NCBI GenBank assembly: GCA_014529385.2
Contig: CM043959.1
Span: 65,542,253-65,606,252, forward strand
Direction: 5' to 3'
DNA length: 64,000 nt
Source: Adiantum capillus-veneris
Lineage: Eukaryota > Streptophyta > Polypodiopsida > Polypodiales > Pteridaceae
The position numbers and the translations under genes are program-made. Under the pieces are notes generated by a model. That model searched no databases. It had not been told where the DNA came from and was given only the letters and a program-made list of their open reading frames with translations. Within the stretch, counting starts at the first letter, position 1. Each line of letters opens with the position of its first letter. Of the stretch, positions 22,992 through 34,472 are shown in pieces.

Positions 22992-23232
22992 AAATACTCA
23001 CTTGTGTCAATGCATTTAAGGAGATGCAAACAAAACAAGAGACTATATATAGAGATGATTCATTAGAGTTTCTCAGTTTTCTCCTGCTATTAGTGCTTAA
23101 TCTTTCCTTAGACGTCCACATAACCATCCTTTCCTTCCCCCATTTTTCTTTTTCCCTCCTTCTCTCTCATCACCATTTTTAATTTCACATCCTCTTTCCA
23201 TTGTCTCTCTCTCCCTCCTCAACCTCCCTCTG

Positions 23233-23353
<121 letters not shown>

Positions 23354-23492
23354 CACTTTTGGTATATGCCTTACTATATCCTATGATCTCTTCCTTTCTA
23401 CTCCTGTCCGTCTCTACCTAGCACACACATTCCTCCTCCATCTCACCTATATCCCCTCTAATTCTCCCCCTCTCTTCACATCAACCCTTTGT

Positions 23493-23609
<117 letters not shown>

Positions 23610-23639
23610 AAAACTCTGGTTTTATTGTTCATGTGGACG

Positions 23640-26590
23640 GTGTAGGGGTGGGAAAACCATGGCATCTATCATCGAAAGGCACTTTGTTGGTTCTTTTAGG
23701 AGCTGACATAAATACACTGGCTGGTTTTAACGTGTTTTCTTTAACGTGCAGTGATGAAGACAAATTGATAAAGTTGCCATTCAAAATGCAGGCAAAGGTA
23801 ATAGCTTTCCCCTATATGTTTTAGATGCTAAAATTTCAACCAAATATGTGTCATACTTAGATCCTCGTGTCATACCTCCTACATCTACCAAGCCCGATTT
23901 GGTGGTAATTTCTTTCAATGAATAAGAAGAATATTCTCCCTGCAAGCCCAACAACATAGTAGACAATGACGGGGTGATCGATTTGGACTCTCCGCATATT
24001 GACTGTTTTAAGAGGGATGGTGTTCCCATAGGGGAAGATATAAGCATAGCCAAACTAGCACTAGATCACTCCATGCGATCCCTGAAGCTGAAAAGTTGAT
24101 TGCATCTTCCGAATGGGAGTGGGTGGAATAAATTCACTCACGCTACAATGGGAACATGGTATTTGAATTGCCACTCCAACCAGATATAGAGAAGTGAGCT
24201 ATGGATGAAATGGAGCAGTTAGTGGATGGTCACGTGTGGACAAAGCCAACCACCACAAACATCACATTTCTGGCAACCATATGGAAAAGCTATTGTGGAG
24301 GGTATTGTGAATGTGTCTTTGCAGACTGCTCTCAAGTGTTGTCTACTAGATTACCCAATCGATCATCGTGGACAGGTATTCATTATATATGGTTCCTTAT
24401 TCTTTTTCTTCATGCCGCACAATGGCTTCTAAATGAAATGACAGGTATATGAATGTGCTATATAGGTAAATTGAATGAGAGACCAATGCCAACGGATGAC
24501 TTGATAAAGCATGGAACCTTGAAGTGCTTCTATTCTCAACACGTGCCCATTATTCAAAGAACCTATGAATGCCAAGTGTCACTACATTATGCCAGCTGAC
24601 AAACTCTATACTCAGGCTATGGTGCACCAAGGGTTCCATGACCATGAAGTCAAACTAGGGTCATCCAAAAGCACCATCACAAGGGTGAAGACATTAGTGG
24701 GATGAGGCTGTTGATACCCTTGCCATCCATGCCACCCCGAGAAAAGTCCAAATGGAGGTGGTAAAGGTCATTTCTTAATCCGTGCTTCAACCTTTTTTAG
24801 ATCAATGCACATCGCTTGAACAAGTTGAGTTGTCAGTCTTGCTAGTGTTTATGTGTCTGATCTTCCACCGTGATATTTGCAGGATAAAAAGTTGGGTGCA
24901 TAAATTCTGTGGAGAGTCAAGTTCGAGAGGGGAAGAGTCACAAATAATAGACTTGAAGAGGAGCTTAGCATTCTCGTTCATCCACGACATGCTTTTCCCA
25001 GGTCAACCACATAGACAGGAGGACAAATGTTTTGTATTCAAGATGTCAACAACAGGGCCAGGCTCAAGCATTGATCTTGTCAATAGAATGCGAAGAACTA
25101 GAAATGGAGATTTGAAAAGATCGTGGGTATGCTTTGATCACCTACGATGGAGAGAAGGATGGACCACTATGGCAGCACATGTTTACAACCCGAGGCAAGT
25201 AGTCTTCCACTAGAAGATTGTATATCGTAAATCTACTTGTACATATTGATAATCAGTGAATCTTAATGTGGGTTTTCCTTGGTACTTAGTGTGCAAGAGT
25301 TAATGAAGATCACCATATGGGAGATGAAAGAGGAAGACACTATCACTTAGATGATATTTTGGCAACACATGATCAATGTGGTAGAGCGCTATAGGGTGCC
25401 TCCACCGGACTTTGCTAGGTTTATGACAGACGAAGACCAAGAAAATTGGAATGCGGTACGTAAAATTTTCAATGGAGGACTAGACAAGGTGATGGAAGGT
25501 AGGGAACGATCTTGCCTTTTCCATTGGGAAGAAAGTTGAGGGATCCACACCACAAAATATGTAGTCAATGTATTTCAAGATGAGTACAAGAGGTTGTGTC
25601 GAATGTGACGGTGCGCGCACAGCACTGAAGATGCAAAGGCTCAATATCGATTCATTCAAGCTTGGTGGGCAACAAGAAAGGTGGCAGATGGGAATCTAGG
25701 TGCAATGGAGTGTTGGTTAAGTTGGTGGCATGTGAGGTACCCTCACTGGAGGAAGGAAATCGTTGGGGTAAGTATTGATCAATGTTTTGGAATAGGATTT
25801 AAGATGTCCATGTAATTAAACCTTGTATGATGTCAATGGGATACTACTCCATCATTTTGCAATCTCTCAATGACTATTGCATAGAATTCATACCTCGAAC
25901 GAATCTCTCAGAGTCACATCATGCATCATGGCTAGCAGGTGAAGGTCACAAGCAAAAAATTTATTTGTATGATGCAACAGTTTTGGACATTGGCAACACA
26001 CTCCTTTAACAATCCAAATGAATGGCATATATGGAGGGTAAGTATATTGGAAGTGGAACAAGCATAAACAAGATGAGAGATAAAGCAGCTTCAATGCAAT
26101 TCCACACACCTAGTCCATCACAAACTAGCCGTGTTGTGAATGATGAAATAGAAGGCACAAGCCTTCCAAAGATGCCTGATTTTTTGGAGATAGAGTTACA
26201 GTGATGAAGCAGCGCAAGACATTCAGCCATATTAAAGGCGTGGAGGTGAATAGTTCATACAATCCAGAGTATGTCACTAAGAATGTTGCACGTCAAAGAA
26301 AGGCCAGGAAATTGTCGTTTGGTGGAATAGCACAAACAACTGCAGTACCCCCTACAGAAGAAGAGAATGTCGGAGTGATGATTCGGGCCATGGGGGTTGA
26401 CATAAATGACACCATGCGGGCCATTAGAAGGTGCAAACCGGGGAGTAGGTTCACTTGCCAAGGAATCATCAAAGGAGGAAAGTGCAAGAGAAAGGTGAAT
26501 GTATGCAGTGAGGGAACAACTAGCCCAAGTTTTAGGGGAAAACGCAATTGGGAGGGATGCAACAATGACACATGGGTATGGTTTTAGCAC
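23640..26590 (+). pseudogene. Decayed, spliced, transposase-like gene (family not certain)
   Basis: Plus-strand coding blocks follow one another with stops and frame changes: VDGVGVGKPWHLSSKG (23633) to the donor AAG|GTAATAG near 23798; DGVIDLDSPHIDCFKRDGVP (23970); LIKHGTLKCFYSQHVPI (24504); SWVCFDHLRWREGWTT (25123). The clearest block (25295-25767) reads MKITIWEMKEED, FMTDEDQENWNAVRKIF, RERSCLFHWEES and WLSWWHVRYPHW in one frame, broken by one TAG and two TGA, up to the donor GGG|GTAAGT. A later block has RTNLSESHHASWLAGEGH. The conserved Trp/His order and an Asp-rich middle look like a plant DDE (possibly MULE-like) transposase, but I cannot name it. The end of the gene is unclear. Confidence 0.5.
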
Positions 26591-26599
26591 GTCTGGAAT

Positions 26600-26964
26600 G
26601 TATGTCCACACATTGTGATGCGACCTCCAAGGCCTCCACTTGAGTGGCTAGTGACACGGGGCACGTCCTTAAGACAGTAAAAAATAAAGGCATTGCACCT
26701 TGTAGGGTTTCATATCATATCAAAAACTATGGAAGTGCAAGGGCAAAGACGTGCGGGCAGGTATAGAACAGGTGTAACATTTAGTGGTCTACATAGCTTG
26801 TAAATAGCGGAAATAACTTAACATAGTGAGCATTTCATTAAGAGCAAGTTCCTAATGAGCATAGAAGAGTGCTTGGTTGGAGATAGAAACATTAGAATAA
26901 TACCTAATTAGTTTGGCATAGCAATACTTGAAAGAGGGAAAGAAATAGAACAATTGACAACTAT
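26600..26964. other. Non-coding stretch, nothing recognised
   Basis: Frames are closed. It is bounded on the right by an LTR start. Confidence 0.5.
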
Positions 26965-28392
26965 TGAGGATCGGATTTACGTGGACCGGTCCCCCCTCCA
27001 TTAGGCATTTGAGACTTTGTACAAGACAATTCTTTGTGTTCCTTGGTAAAAACTCATTGGTACAATGAAGATGGAAGCTTCATGCACCAAACTTACACAT
27101 GATAAAACATAACATCAATTCTCTCCGGTCTCAGACCCAAGGCCTCACACACCTTCGAAGATGGTGAGAGCTAGCAGGGTATGAGACTAGATGTAGAGGA
27201 AGAAGAAGTATTCTTACGAAAACGAAGTATTTCCTCACTTAATTACTCTTGTAGCTTAGCTTAGCTTAATAATTAGATAATAGAGGAGAGAATCATGGCA
27301 TGGAAGCTTGTCTCTTGGTTGGATTTGCATTCACAAGCCAAGAGTTTGTTGGTGTAGGCCTCACTTCTCACAAGCTTGGAGTAGATGAAGAGCTTTCCAT
27401 TAAAGCTTGAGAAGGAGATAGACTTTCTTCACTTCACATGTGAGCTTTTGTGTGCATGTGTGGAATAATGCCTTCACAAATCAGCCCCCTCTCTCATCTT
27501 GGTCGACCCCTATTGCAATTTACTCATGATGGCTCACAATTGGCCCATGAAAAGCCTAGCCAATAGCATTTGAGCAATATTTTTACCCTTGCTGGCTTCC
27601 TATTGGCCTGTGAATAGTTTAGCCAATAGCCTTTGAGAGGCCCAATCAAGAGCCTTGTGACAAGTATCCACCCTTTTTCCCTTTTGTAAAATCTTAGATA
27701 ATTATTTTAATTTTCTAAAGTCTTATTGGACCTTTTAGTCTTTTGGCCAATAGGAAATCAAGCAATTTTAGGAGCTGTTTAATTCTCATTGGACCTTTTG
27801 ACTGTCCAATAGTATTTTAAAGAGACTACTTATTATTGGTTATTTTTTCAAGCATTTATAAATAATAAATTTAGTTTACACTAGCTCAATCCTCATTAGT
27901 CCACCTCTTTGTCCATCCAATAGGATTCAAGCAAAAATTGGGGGTTTTCATGCATGACTGACATGTGTCCTATTTGCTTTGTGGAAAGTGTAGTGTGTGT
28001 GTGTAAGAGAGTGTGCTATCTCTTTCCCAGCTTGCCCACTCTTTTGTCCTTTCCCTGTAGCCACTTTGTTGACTTTAGCATTAAGCACTTTAGTTACTAA
28101 AAGTAGTTCCCATGGCCTAGGACTTTTAGTAAAAATTTGGAACTTTTGCCCCATGGAAGTCTTGATGGATTTAAACCTAGAGGTCTTTTAAACCCATTGA
28201 TATACTTTGCTCTATAGCAGACCATCCCTATCTGGATTCCCAATTTCCGTCTTTTGGATCCCCTATTGAGACCGGTCTGGTAGCCTTTCCAATATCCAAC
28301 CTTTGCTCCCTCCCTGGTATTTTTCTATATTAAATAATTATTTTAATATAAGAAAATCATTTGGGAAAAGTAGATATCAAGTTTTTATGACA
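26965..28392 (-). repeat. 3' LTR of a third gypsy element (gypsy-3)
   Basis: On the + strand it runs from TGAGGATCGG to TTTTTATGACA (TG...CA, 1428 bp). On its right, the minus strand reads ATCAAGAGAGAGGTAA just before the LTR start TGTCATAAAA, a good polypurine tract. Beyond that lies a gypsy pol tail on the same strand. No partner LTR is in the window, so the boundary rests on the TG/CA ends and the tract. Confidence 0.7.
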
Positions 28393-28408
28393 TTACCTCT
28401 CTCTTGAT
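28393..28408 (-). promoter_or_regulatory. Polypurine tract of gypsy-3
   Basis: Minus strand AAGAGAGAGGTAA adjoining the LTR. Confidence 0.6.
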
Positions 28409-28760
28409 ATCATAGTCGTCCTCGACTATGAGGTAGAGAAGCTAAAGCCTAATCACATTAGTCCGTTTGCTAGCGGGTAGAGGATCCCTATTTTACCCTA
28501 TGATATCGTTCCAGAATGGATGACTAATCCATTTGGTGCTAGAGAGACTTAGCTGTCGCAAGCATGTCTGTTCATTAGTCTGTATCAATCTTCCATAGTA
28601 GAGTGACAAGCTCTACTTGGTGTTTGGGAGACGTCATCGCCACAAACATGATCCTAATTAAGCATGCATAGTTCTTAACATTTGTGCACAATAAATTAAA
28701 AGAGAGTCTTATAACACAAAAACATTGATCATTTAAAACATATTTACATTTTCTTACTCT
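28409..28760. other. Gene-free segment between gypsy-3 pol tail and LTR
   Basis: A short acidic minus-strand frame (VEDDYDIKRE) next to the polypurine tract may be the very end of pol. The rest shows nothing. Confidence 0.4.
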
Positions 28761-29175
28761 AGGGAATCATTGTAAGCATTGACAAGGTTTAGGTTATCCT
28801 TTAATCGTATGCCTTGCATCCATCTAGCCTCTTCAAAAGGATAATTCTTAAACTTGATAAGATACTGTCGGATAATCTTACCACCTCTTCAATACCTTGT
28901 CTTCGTGTCGGAGAATGGAAAATATTGTTGCATTTGCTTCTTCGAACCATGGCAAAACTGATGCAACAACACTTGCTCCGGCTCCATGACTTCAGCTTCA
29001 TCGATGATCTCAGGTTCTTCTTCTTCCGAAATGTCCTGTGGAGGTGTTCCCTGAAACACTTTCAACCAAGAAACATGGAAAACGTTGTGCATTGACCATG
29101 AGTTAGGCAACTACAATTTCATTGAAACCTCATTCATCTTAATGACTGGAAATGGACCATACAATATTAAGATTA
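28761..29175 (-). pseudogene. Gypsy-3 pol C-terminus with chromodomain-like end (fragment)
   Basis: The minus strand shows in order GPFPVIKMNEVS, LPNSWSMHNVFHVSWLK, an acidic linker (SEEEEPEIIDEAEVMEPEQ) and then KFKNYPFEEARWMQ. The last corresponds to the KWK.YP.EEATW motif of chromodomains at the end of gypsy integrases. Stops and small shifts interrupt it. Only the last quarter of pol is present. The rest is replaced on the right by the plus-strand gypsy-2. Confidence 0.75.
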
Positions 29176-29343
29176 AATGTTCGTGTGTTTAATGCAGGTA
29201 TGGATGATGATGAGTTTCTTTCTTCTTTGTCACCCTAGTAGAGGAGGTGGTACGAGGAGCGTCATCGCTATGGAGAAACATCATGTCGTTCCACTCCTTT
29301 AGTGTCTCCCTCTGTTTTGGAGCATTCAACGCGCTTCTAAGCC

Positions 29344-30352
29344 TTGGTGTTGACGAGACAATCTTCACACTCGTCTAGGCACCGACGCTCTAGTGGTAGG
29401 GGTGGTGGTTGCTGTGGGGATGCCGTCGCAGATGCCTCAACACCGCCTCATGTTTTACGAGGCTCCTTACCTTTCCCTTCTTTTCCCGGCCCCACACCAG
29501 CCACCGCATTGCCATCTACGCCAGGTTCTGCGCAGTTATCGGCCGTTCATGGCTACACACCCCTGAGGTGGATGAGTTGTTGAAAAACACCAAACCACCG
29601 ACTTTTAAGGGAGAAGACCTAGATCGCAATAAAGTTGCAGTGAATATCTTTCTCAGCAAGTGGGATGGAATGTATACCTTACGGCGTACTTCAGACGCAG
29701 TCAGAGCACTGCAAACAAGTTTAACTCTGGAAGGCAAGGCCTACAAATAGTGGATGTCTCTCAAGGAGAAGAATATCATACCACAGAGTTGGGCAGCTTT
29801 TGAAACTATGTTTTGCAAAGAATTCTTGCCTACAAATGAGGCAGATCGGAATTGGACGGCTTGGGACACGTGTTCCATGAGCCAATATCCATCACTACTT
29901 GAATATATATCTCACTATCGGGATGTTATCCTCAAGTTGGAAGGCCTAGACACCTTTTAGCAAGTACTTGGGTTTATTCGTGGCCTGACACCAGAGCCTA
30001 AGAAGCACATCAAGACTCAAGACCCTAAAACACTTGAGGAAGCCATAGTGAAAGCACATATTCACGATGATCCATATGAAAAGAAATCACATCATAATCA
30101 CGTGCTTGGTGATACACGCACACAATACAGAAATTTATAGTAGCCAATTCATAAGAGTCTAAAAAACCCGAGGGGTCCAGAGGTCCTCTCTCTCCTGAGG
30201 ACTTTGATAAAGCTAAGAAAGAGAAATCATGTTTTCAATGTTTAGGAAGCGGTCATGGAAAAAAGGATTGTCCCAAGGGGAAATATGTTGCTCATGGCAA
30301 GGAGAAAGTAGTGCACACGGTGCAACTGCTGCCTCTTGAGTCTTCCTCATGA
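29344..30352 (+). pseudogene. Gypsy-2 gag
   Basis: A Ser/Arg/Gly-rich start (LTRQSSHSSRHRRSSGRGG) lies at 29344, where the expected ATG reads TTG. In another phase follow KNTKPPTFKGEDLDRN and FLSKWDGMYTLRR, then WAAFETMFCKEFLP and SLLEYISHYRDVILKLEGL, the Retrotrans-gag core. Stops occur at 29748-29750, 29958-29960 and beyond. A CCHC knuckle (CFQCLGSGHGKKDC) is encoded at about 30231-30272. Gag would form the particle. This copy is dead. Confidence 0.8.
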
Positions 30353-30429
30353 TTCTCTACAGTGGAAGTAACACACACCTAGGTGGGGCATGAATGTTGT
30401 CTCACAGCTTCCATGTGGCAACAGACCTT

Positions 30430-30893
30430 CGGACCACATGAGTTAGTGTGCACGGATCTCTGCAAGGGCTGAAGGTGTGCAGCTTGGCAGATGACGGTGC
30501 TATACTCAATTTTATCAATTATGGATTGGTGAAAAAACTCAAATTGCCTCAAACTCCGAGTACCCACCGCTACAAGGTAGCAATGATGAACAAACATAAT
30601 GCCAAAATCTGGGATACCCAAGTCGGAGCCATCCCGCTAGAAGTACAAGGCTACTCCACATCCTTGGATTTTCAGGTTATGAACATGGAGAGGGCAGACA
30701 TGGTCCTTGGTAGGGAATGGTTGCATAGCCTAGGACCATCACCGAAGTGTAGCTATGAGCACAACATCTTGATGTTTGAATCCCATGGCACACATGTGTT
30801 GTTGTTAGGAGAGAAGGATGTACCTTCCTCACCATTGATATGTACAGCTAAGCTTATACAACTCGTTTTTGATAATGAAATAGATCAAGTTTG
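30430..30893 (+). pseudogene. Gypsy-2 aspartic protease region
   Basis: VCSLADDGAILNFINYGLV matches the (V/L)DSGAT.NFI active site of gypsy proteases, with the residue after the catalytic Asp changed to Asp. MERADMVLGREWLHSLGP matches the later LG..WL strand. The frame is open to a TGA at 30892-30894 and continues towards RT. Confidence 0.8.
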
Positions 30894-30894
30894 A

Positions 30895-32390
30895 TTGTGC
30901 TACTCATTGTCTCATTTTCTCTCTAACATTGAATTTATTGAACATTCTTCAACGCCGCATGCTTCTCTCTCATCTCTTCCACCAATGGCTACTTCCCAAC
31001 AAGCAAAAGTTGCTAGTGAGTTTAAAAACTTATTAAAAGAATTTCACAATGTTTTTCCTAATGTCAGTAAACCGCCCTACCGCATGAGTTACTCTGAAGC
31101 TGCTGAGGTGGAACGTCAGCTTGCTGACTACCTTAACAAAGGGTTTATACAACCCAATTCTTCACCATGGGATTCTCCTATCCTATTAGTGAAAAAAAAG
31201 ACGGTAGTATGCGTATGTGCGTAGACTACCATGGCTTAAATATATGGTCACTATTAAGAACAAGTACCCATTGCCATGCGAGGATGAGTTGTTCAACAAA
31301 CTCACTCATGCTCGTATTTTTACAAAAATAGACTTAAGGTCAGGTTATCACCAAGTCCGTATTCGACTTGCTGATATACCCAAAATCACATTCCGAACAA
31401 GGTTTGGACACTATGAGTTTTTGGTTATGCCCTTTGGGTTAACCAATGCGTCCGCAACATTCATGAAACTTATGGATAGTGTCTTGAAGCCATACTTGGG
31501 AAAATTTGTCATCGTTTTTCTCGATAACGTTCTAGTATACAGTGCTTCTGAAGAAGAACACTTAAAACACCTATGGAAGGTGTTCGAATTGTTACGAACA
31601 AATCAATTATATGCCAAGGAATCTAAATGTGAGTTTCTCAAAGAAGAAATTCACTATCTTGGGCATGTTATTTCAGCTAATGGGCTACATATGGATCAAT
31701 CCAAAGTGGATACAATCCGGCAGTGGCCTTCTCCTAAAAATCTGGAAGAGTTACAGATTTTTTAGGATTTGCAAGTTTTTACCGAAGGTTCGTTAAAAAC
31801 TATGCTAATATTGTTGTTCCCATGATGGACCAACTGAAAGGCAAAGGCAAAGATTTTCAGTGGGGACCCGCTCAACAACATAGTTTTGATACGCTCAAGG
31901 ATGCATTAGCTACAACTCCAATACTAGCTATTGTAGATCCTTTGAAACCATTTGTTTTGGCAATGGATGCTAGTGACCCTGCTATTGGAGCAATCTTGTT
32001 ACAAGACGGGCGACCAATTGCGTTTGAAAGCAAGAAGCTTGATGCAGCACAACAAAACTACTCTGCTTATGAACGCAAACTCTATGCAATAGTGTCTGTC
32101 TTAAAAACATGGCGATATTATTTGTATGGTGCTCAGTTTGAGATTGTGTTTGACCATGAAAGCATCAAATGGTTTGCACAACAAATTGATTTGAAGGGTC
32201 GAAAAGCCAGGTGGGCCGAGATTCTTCAGGAATATGACACCAAGCTCTGGTATTGTAAAGGATGATACAATGTGGTGGCTGACGCTCTAAGTCGTATGTC
32301 GGAGATCGATTCTCTCTTGTGCATGAAACTTCGTAGTGAATTTTTGGATTCTCTAAAGGGCAAATATGAGCATGATGATGCATATTCTAA
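30895..32390 (+). pseudogene. Gypsy-2 reverse transcriptase and RNase H
   Basis: RT starts in one frame (EFHNVFPNV, then [20 protein letters not shown]), shifts near 31200, and continues with [25 protein letters not shown] and FGLTNASATFMKL. At the catalytic site it reads FLDNVLVYS, so the second of the two essential Asp residues is Asn. Another shift lies near 31760. RNase H (31822-32265) keeps AMDASDPAIGA, NYSAYERKLYAI and FDHESIKW. It ends with VVADALSRM after a stop at 32263-32265. This copy could not reverse-transcribe. Confidence 0.88.
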
Positions 32391-33181
32391 AGTGTGGATC
32401 CATGTACAAATGAGGGATCCTTCTCACTCAATGATGGTTGTGTAACCTCCACACATAGTTCTCCTCTGTCGAGTGATGAACTACAGCGATGGAAGCATTT
32501 CACCATCGACAATGGGTACCTACTTTATAAGGGGAAAGTTTGTGTACCGACGAACACAGACATTCGGCGCCAAATTCTTTATGAATGTCATGATAGTCCA
32601 AGTGCAGGGCACCCAGGTATCAGAAAGACTTATGCTCTCGTAGGAAGACAATTTAACTGGCCAGGTTTACATGGCTTTGTTCAAGATTATGTCTTGCATT
32701 GCTAAAAATATCAAGGTAACAAAGCAGAGTGCCTGAAAGTAGGAGGACTCTTACATCGTTTGGAGATTCCCAATGGTAAATGGGAAAGTATATCTATGGA
32801 TTTTGTTGTGGGTTTACCAACCACTGTACGAGGTCATGACTCGGTATGGGTGGTCATAGACCGGTTGACTAAACTATGTAAGTTTATTCCAACCAAATCA
32901 ACAATTAAGACTCCAGAACTAGCCAAGTTATTTGTGGACAACCTATACAAGTTGTATGGTTTTCCAAGTAACATTGTAAGTGATCGTGATCCCAAGTTTA
33001 ACAGTCATTTTTGGAGGGCTGTGTTCAAACAATTGGGTACACAACTAAACCTCAGTACAGTCGATTATTCAAAAATAGATGGTCAGACTGAACAAGTTAA
33101 CCAAGTGCTAGAGGATATGCTAATAGCATATGTTAGCAAGAAACAGTTGGACTGGGAAGAATATTTACATATTCTCGAGTT
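32391..33181 (+). pseudogene. Gypsy-2 integrase, first part
   Basis: The zinc module shows HDSPSAGHPGIRKTY and C, then a TAA at about 32703-32705, and the second CxxC cysteine has become Tyr. The core keeps Asp in SMDFVVGLPT, Asp in VSDRDPKFNSHFW and Glu in DGQTEQVNQVLED. The frame ends at ILEF, where the copia element is inserted (target GAGTT, 33177-33181). It resumes at 38658. Confidence 0.88.
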
Positions 33182-33373
33182 TGTTGGGGTATAAATCCCA
33201 ATGTGGTCACCCAGGTAAGTGGGTGGGCATCCAGGTATGTACACATATTCTTTTGTTAAAACCTAATAAGAACTCACTATGCTCTACACATTACAGTAGA
33301 GCGAGTTCACCATGTCGTCGTGCTCTTCTTCTCTCACTCTCTCTCGCGTCGCACTTCCGCTCGTAGTCCTTCA
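33182..33373 (+). repeat. Copia 5' LTR
   Basis: 192 bp, TG...CA, followed two bases later by the primer site. Confidence 0.95.
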
Positions 33374-33375
33374 AC

Positions 33376-33388
33376 TGGTATTAGAGCT
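33376..33388 (+). promoter_or_regulatory. Copia primer-binding site
   Basis: TGGTATTAGAGCT matches the tRNA-iMet type site (TGGTATCAGAGC) with one change. Confidence 0.85.
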
Positions 33389-34472
33389 CAGATCGAGGCT
33401 CGAGGCAGCACTGCAGGAGGCTAGAGTCACCAACTCAGATTGGAGTGAAATTCGACCAGCGAAGACACGGCCCCAAATCTAGTGGGAGAGCTCGAAGGGC
33501 TAGGTGTTATCAGAATTTCATTCTGAGGTCATCTCGGCCACCGTTTGGCTTCGACAAAGATTTGCGCAGGCCATTTTTGACTACGTGGTCTCGACGGGTG
33601 CAGATCCGACTCTGCAAATTTGGGGTTTTCGGCCTACGACTGTAGGTGCTGAGGATATCGACACTCCCAGAGTGTTGATTTGTGGATGTCTACACATCGA
33701 AGGACGGCTCACAGTTCTTGGAGGCGTGTCACATACGACACAGGCGCATCTACACACAGACTGTTGGTGACATCCACTAGTTCATCAGGTAGCTTGTGTT
33801 TGGTGCTTGATATTCCAGATTTCATCCTGACATTGCAGGTACTTCCACATGGGATGTATTGTCAGAGATGATGTATGTTTGTTGAGGGTTTGCTGGCTGT
33901 GAGTCACGCAGCAAACAACCGCCGCAGCGGTTACAACATACAGTGGGAAATTTGTGGATGTATGACTTTGTGGGAAGTCTATGTACTGTCAGATTTACTG
34001 CAGCCTTTGTTGAGGGTTGAGTGAGGTTTTATTGAGCTGGGGGATTCTCGAATGTTGAGATCCTTTCGGTGATACAGGTCTTGGAGCGATCCCTCGAGCA
34101 CCCTTAGATAGGCAGCTAGGATGTATTGACTGTGAGTTAGACAGTTGGGATTGCATCTTTGCTTTACTGCCGTTGCGGCATTGTCGCAGTCTATGCTTAC
34201 AAGACAGTGACAGAACAGTCAGAGACAGTACAAGTGCAGGATAGGTTTACCCACAGCTTATAGTGTCAGAGAGACAGTGTTTTTTGAGCTGTTTTTTAGT
34301 CTGTTTTTTGAGTACACCAGAGCCATTTTACAAAGGAGACTCTGCCGAAATTTATGCAGAATCTGAAGCTTTCTTGGTTCATTTGGCAGGTTGATATTGG
34401 TTCAGAGGTCAGTTTACAGGGGAAACTCTGCCGAATTTTTCCCAGGAAAGTAAACCACTATGAAGCGTAGCT
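33389..34472 (+). other. Copia leader, non-coding
   Basis: About 1.1 kb between primer site and gag start. Only short frames occur. A word around GGGGAAACTCTGCCGAA or GGAGACTCTGCCGAA is present twice (near 34338 and 34420). Confidence 0.6.

Noticed and set aside
26255-26611. Minus-strand 118-codon frame
   Set aside because: It lies opposite the last block of the plus-strand transposase-like remnant and has no recognisable motif.
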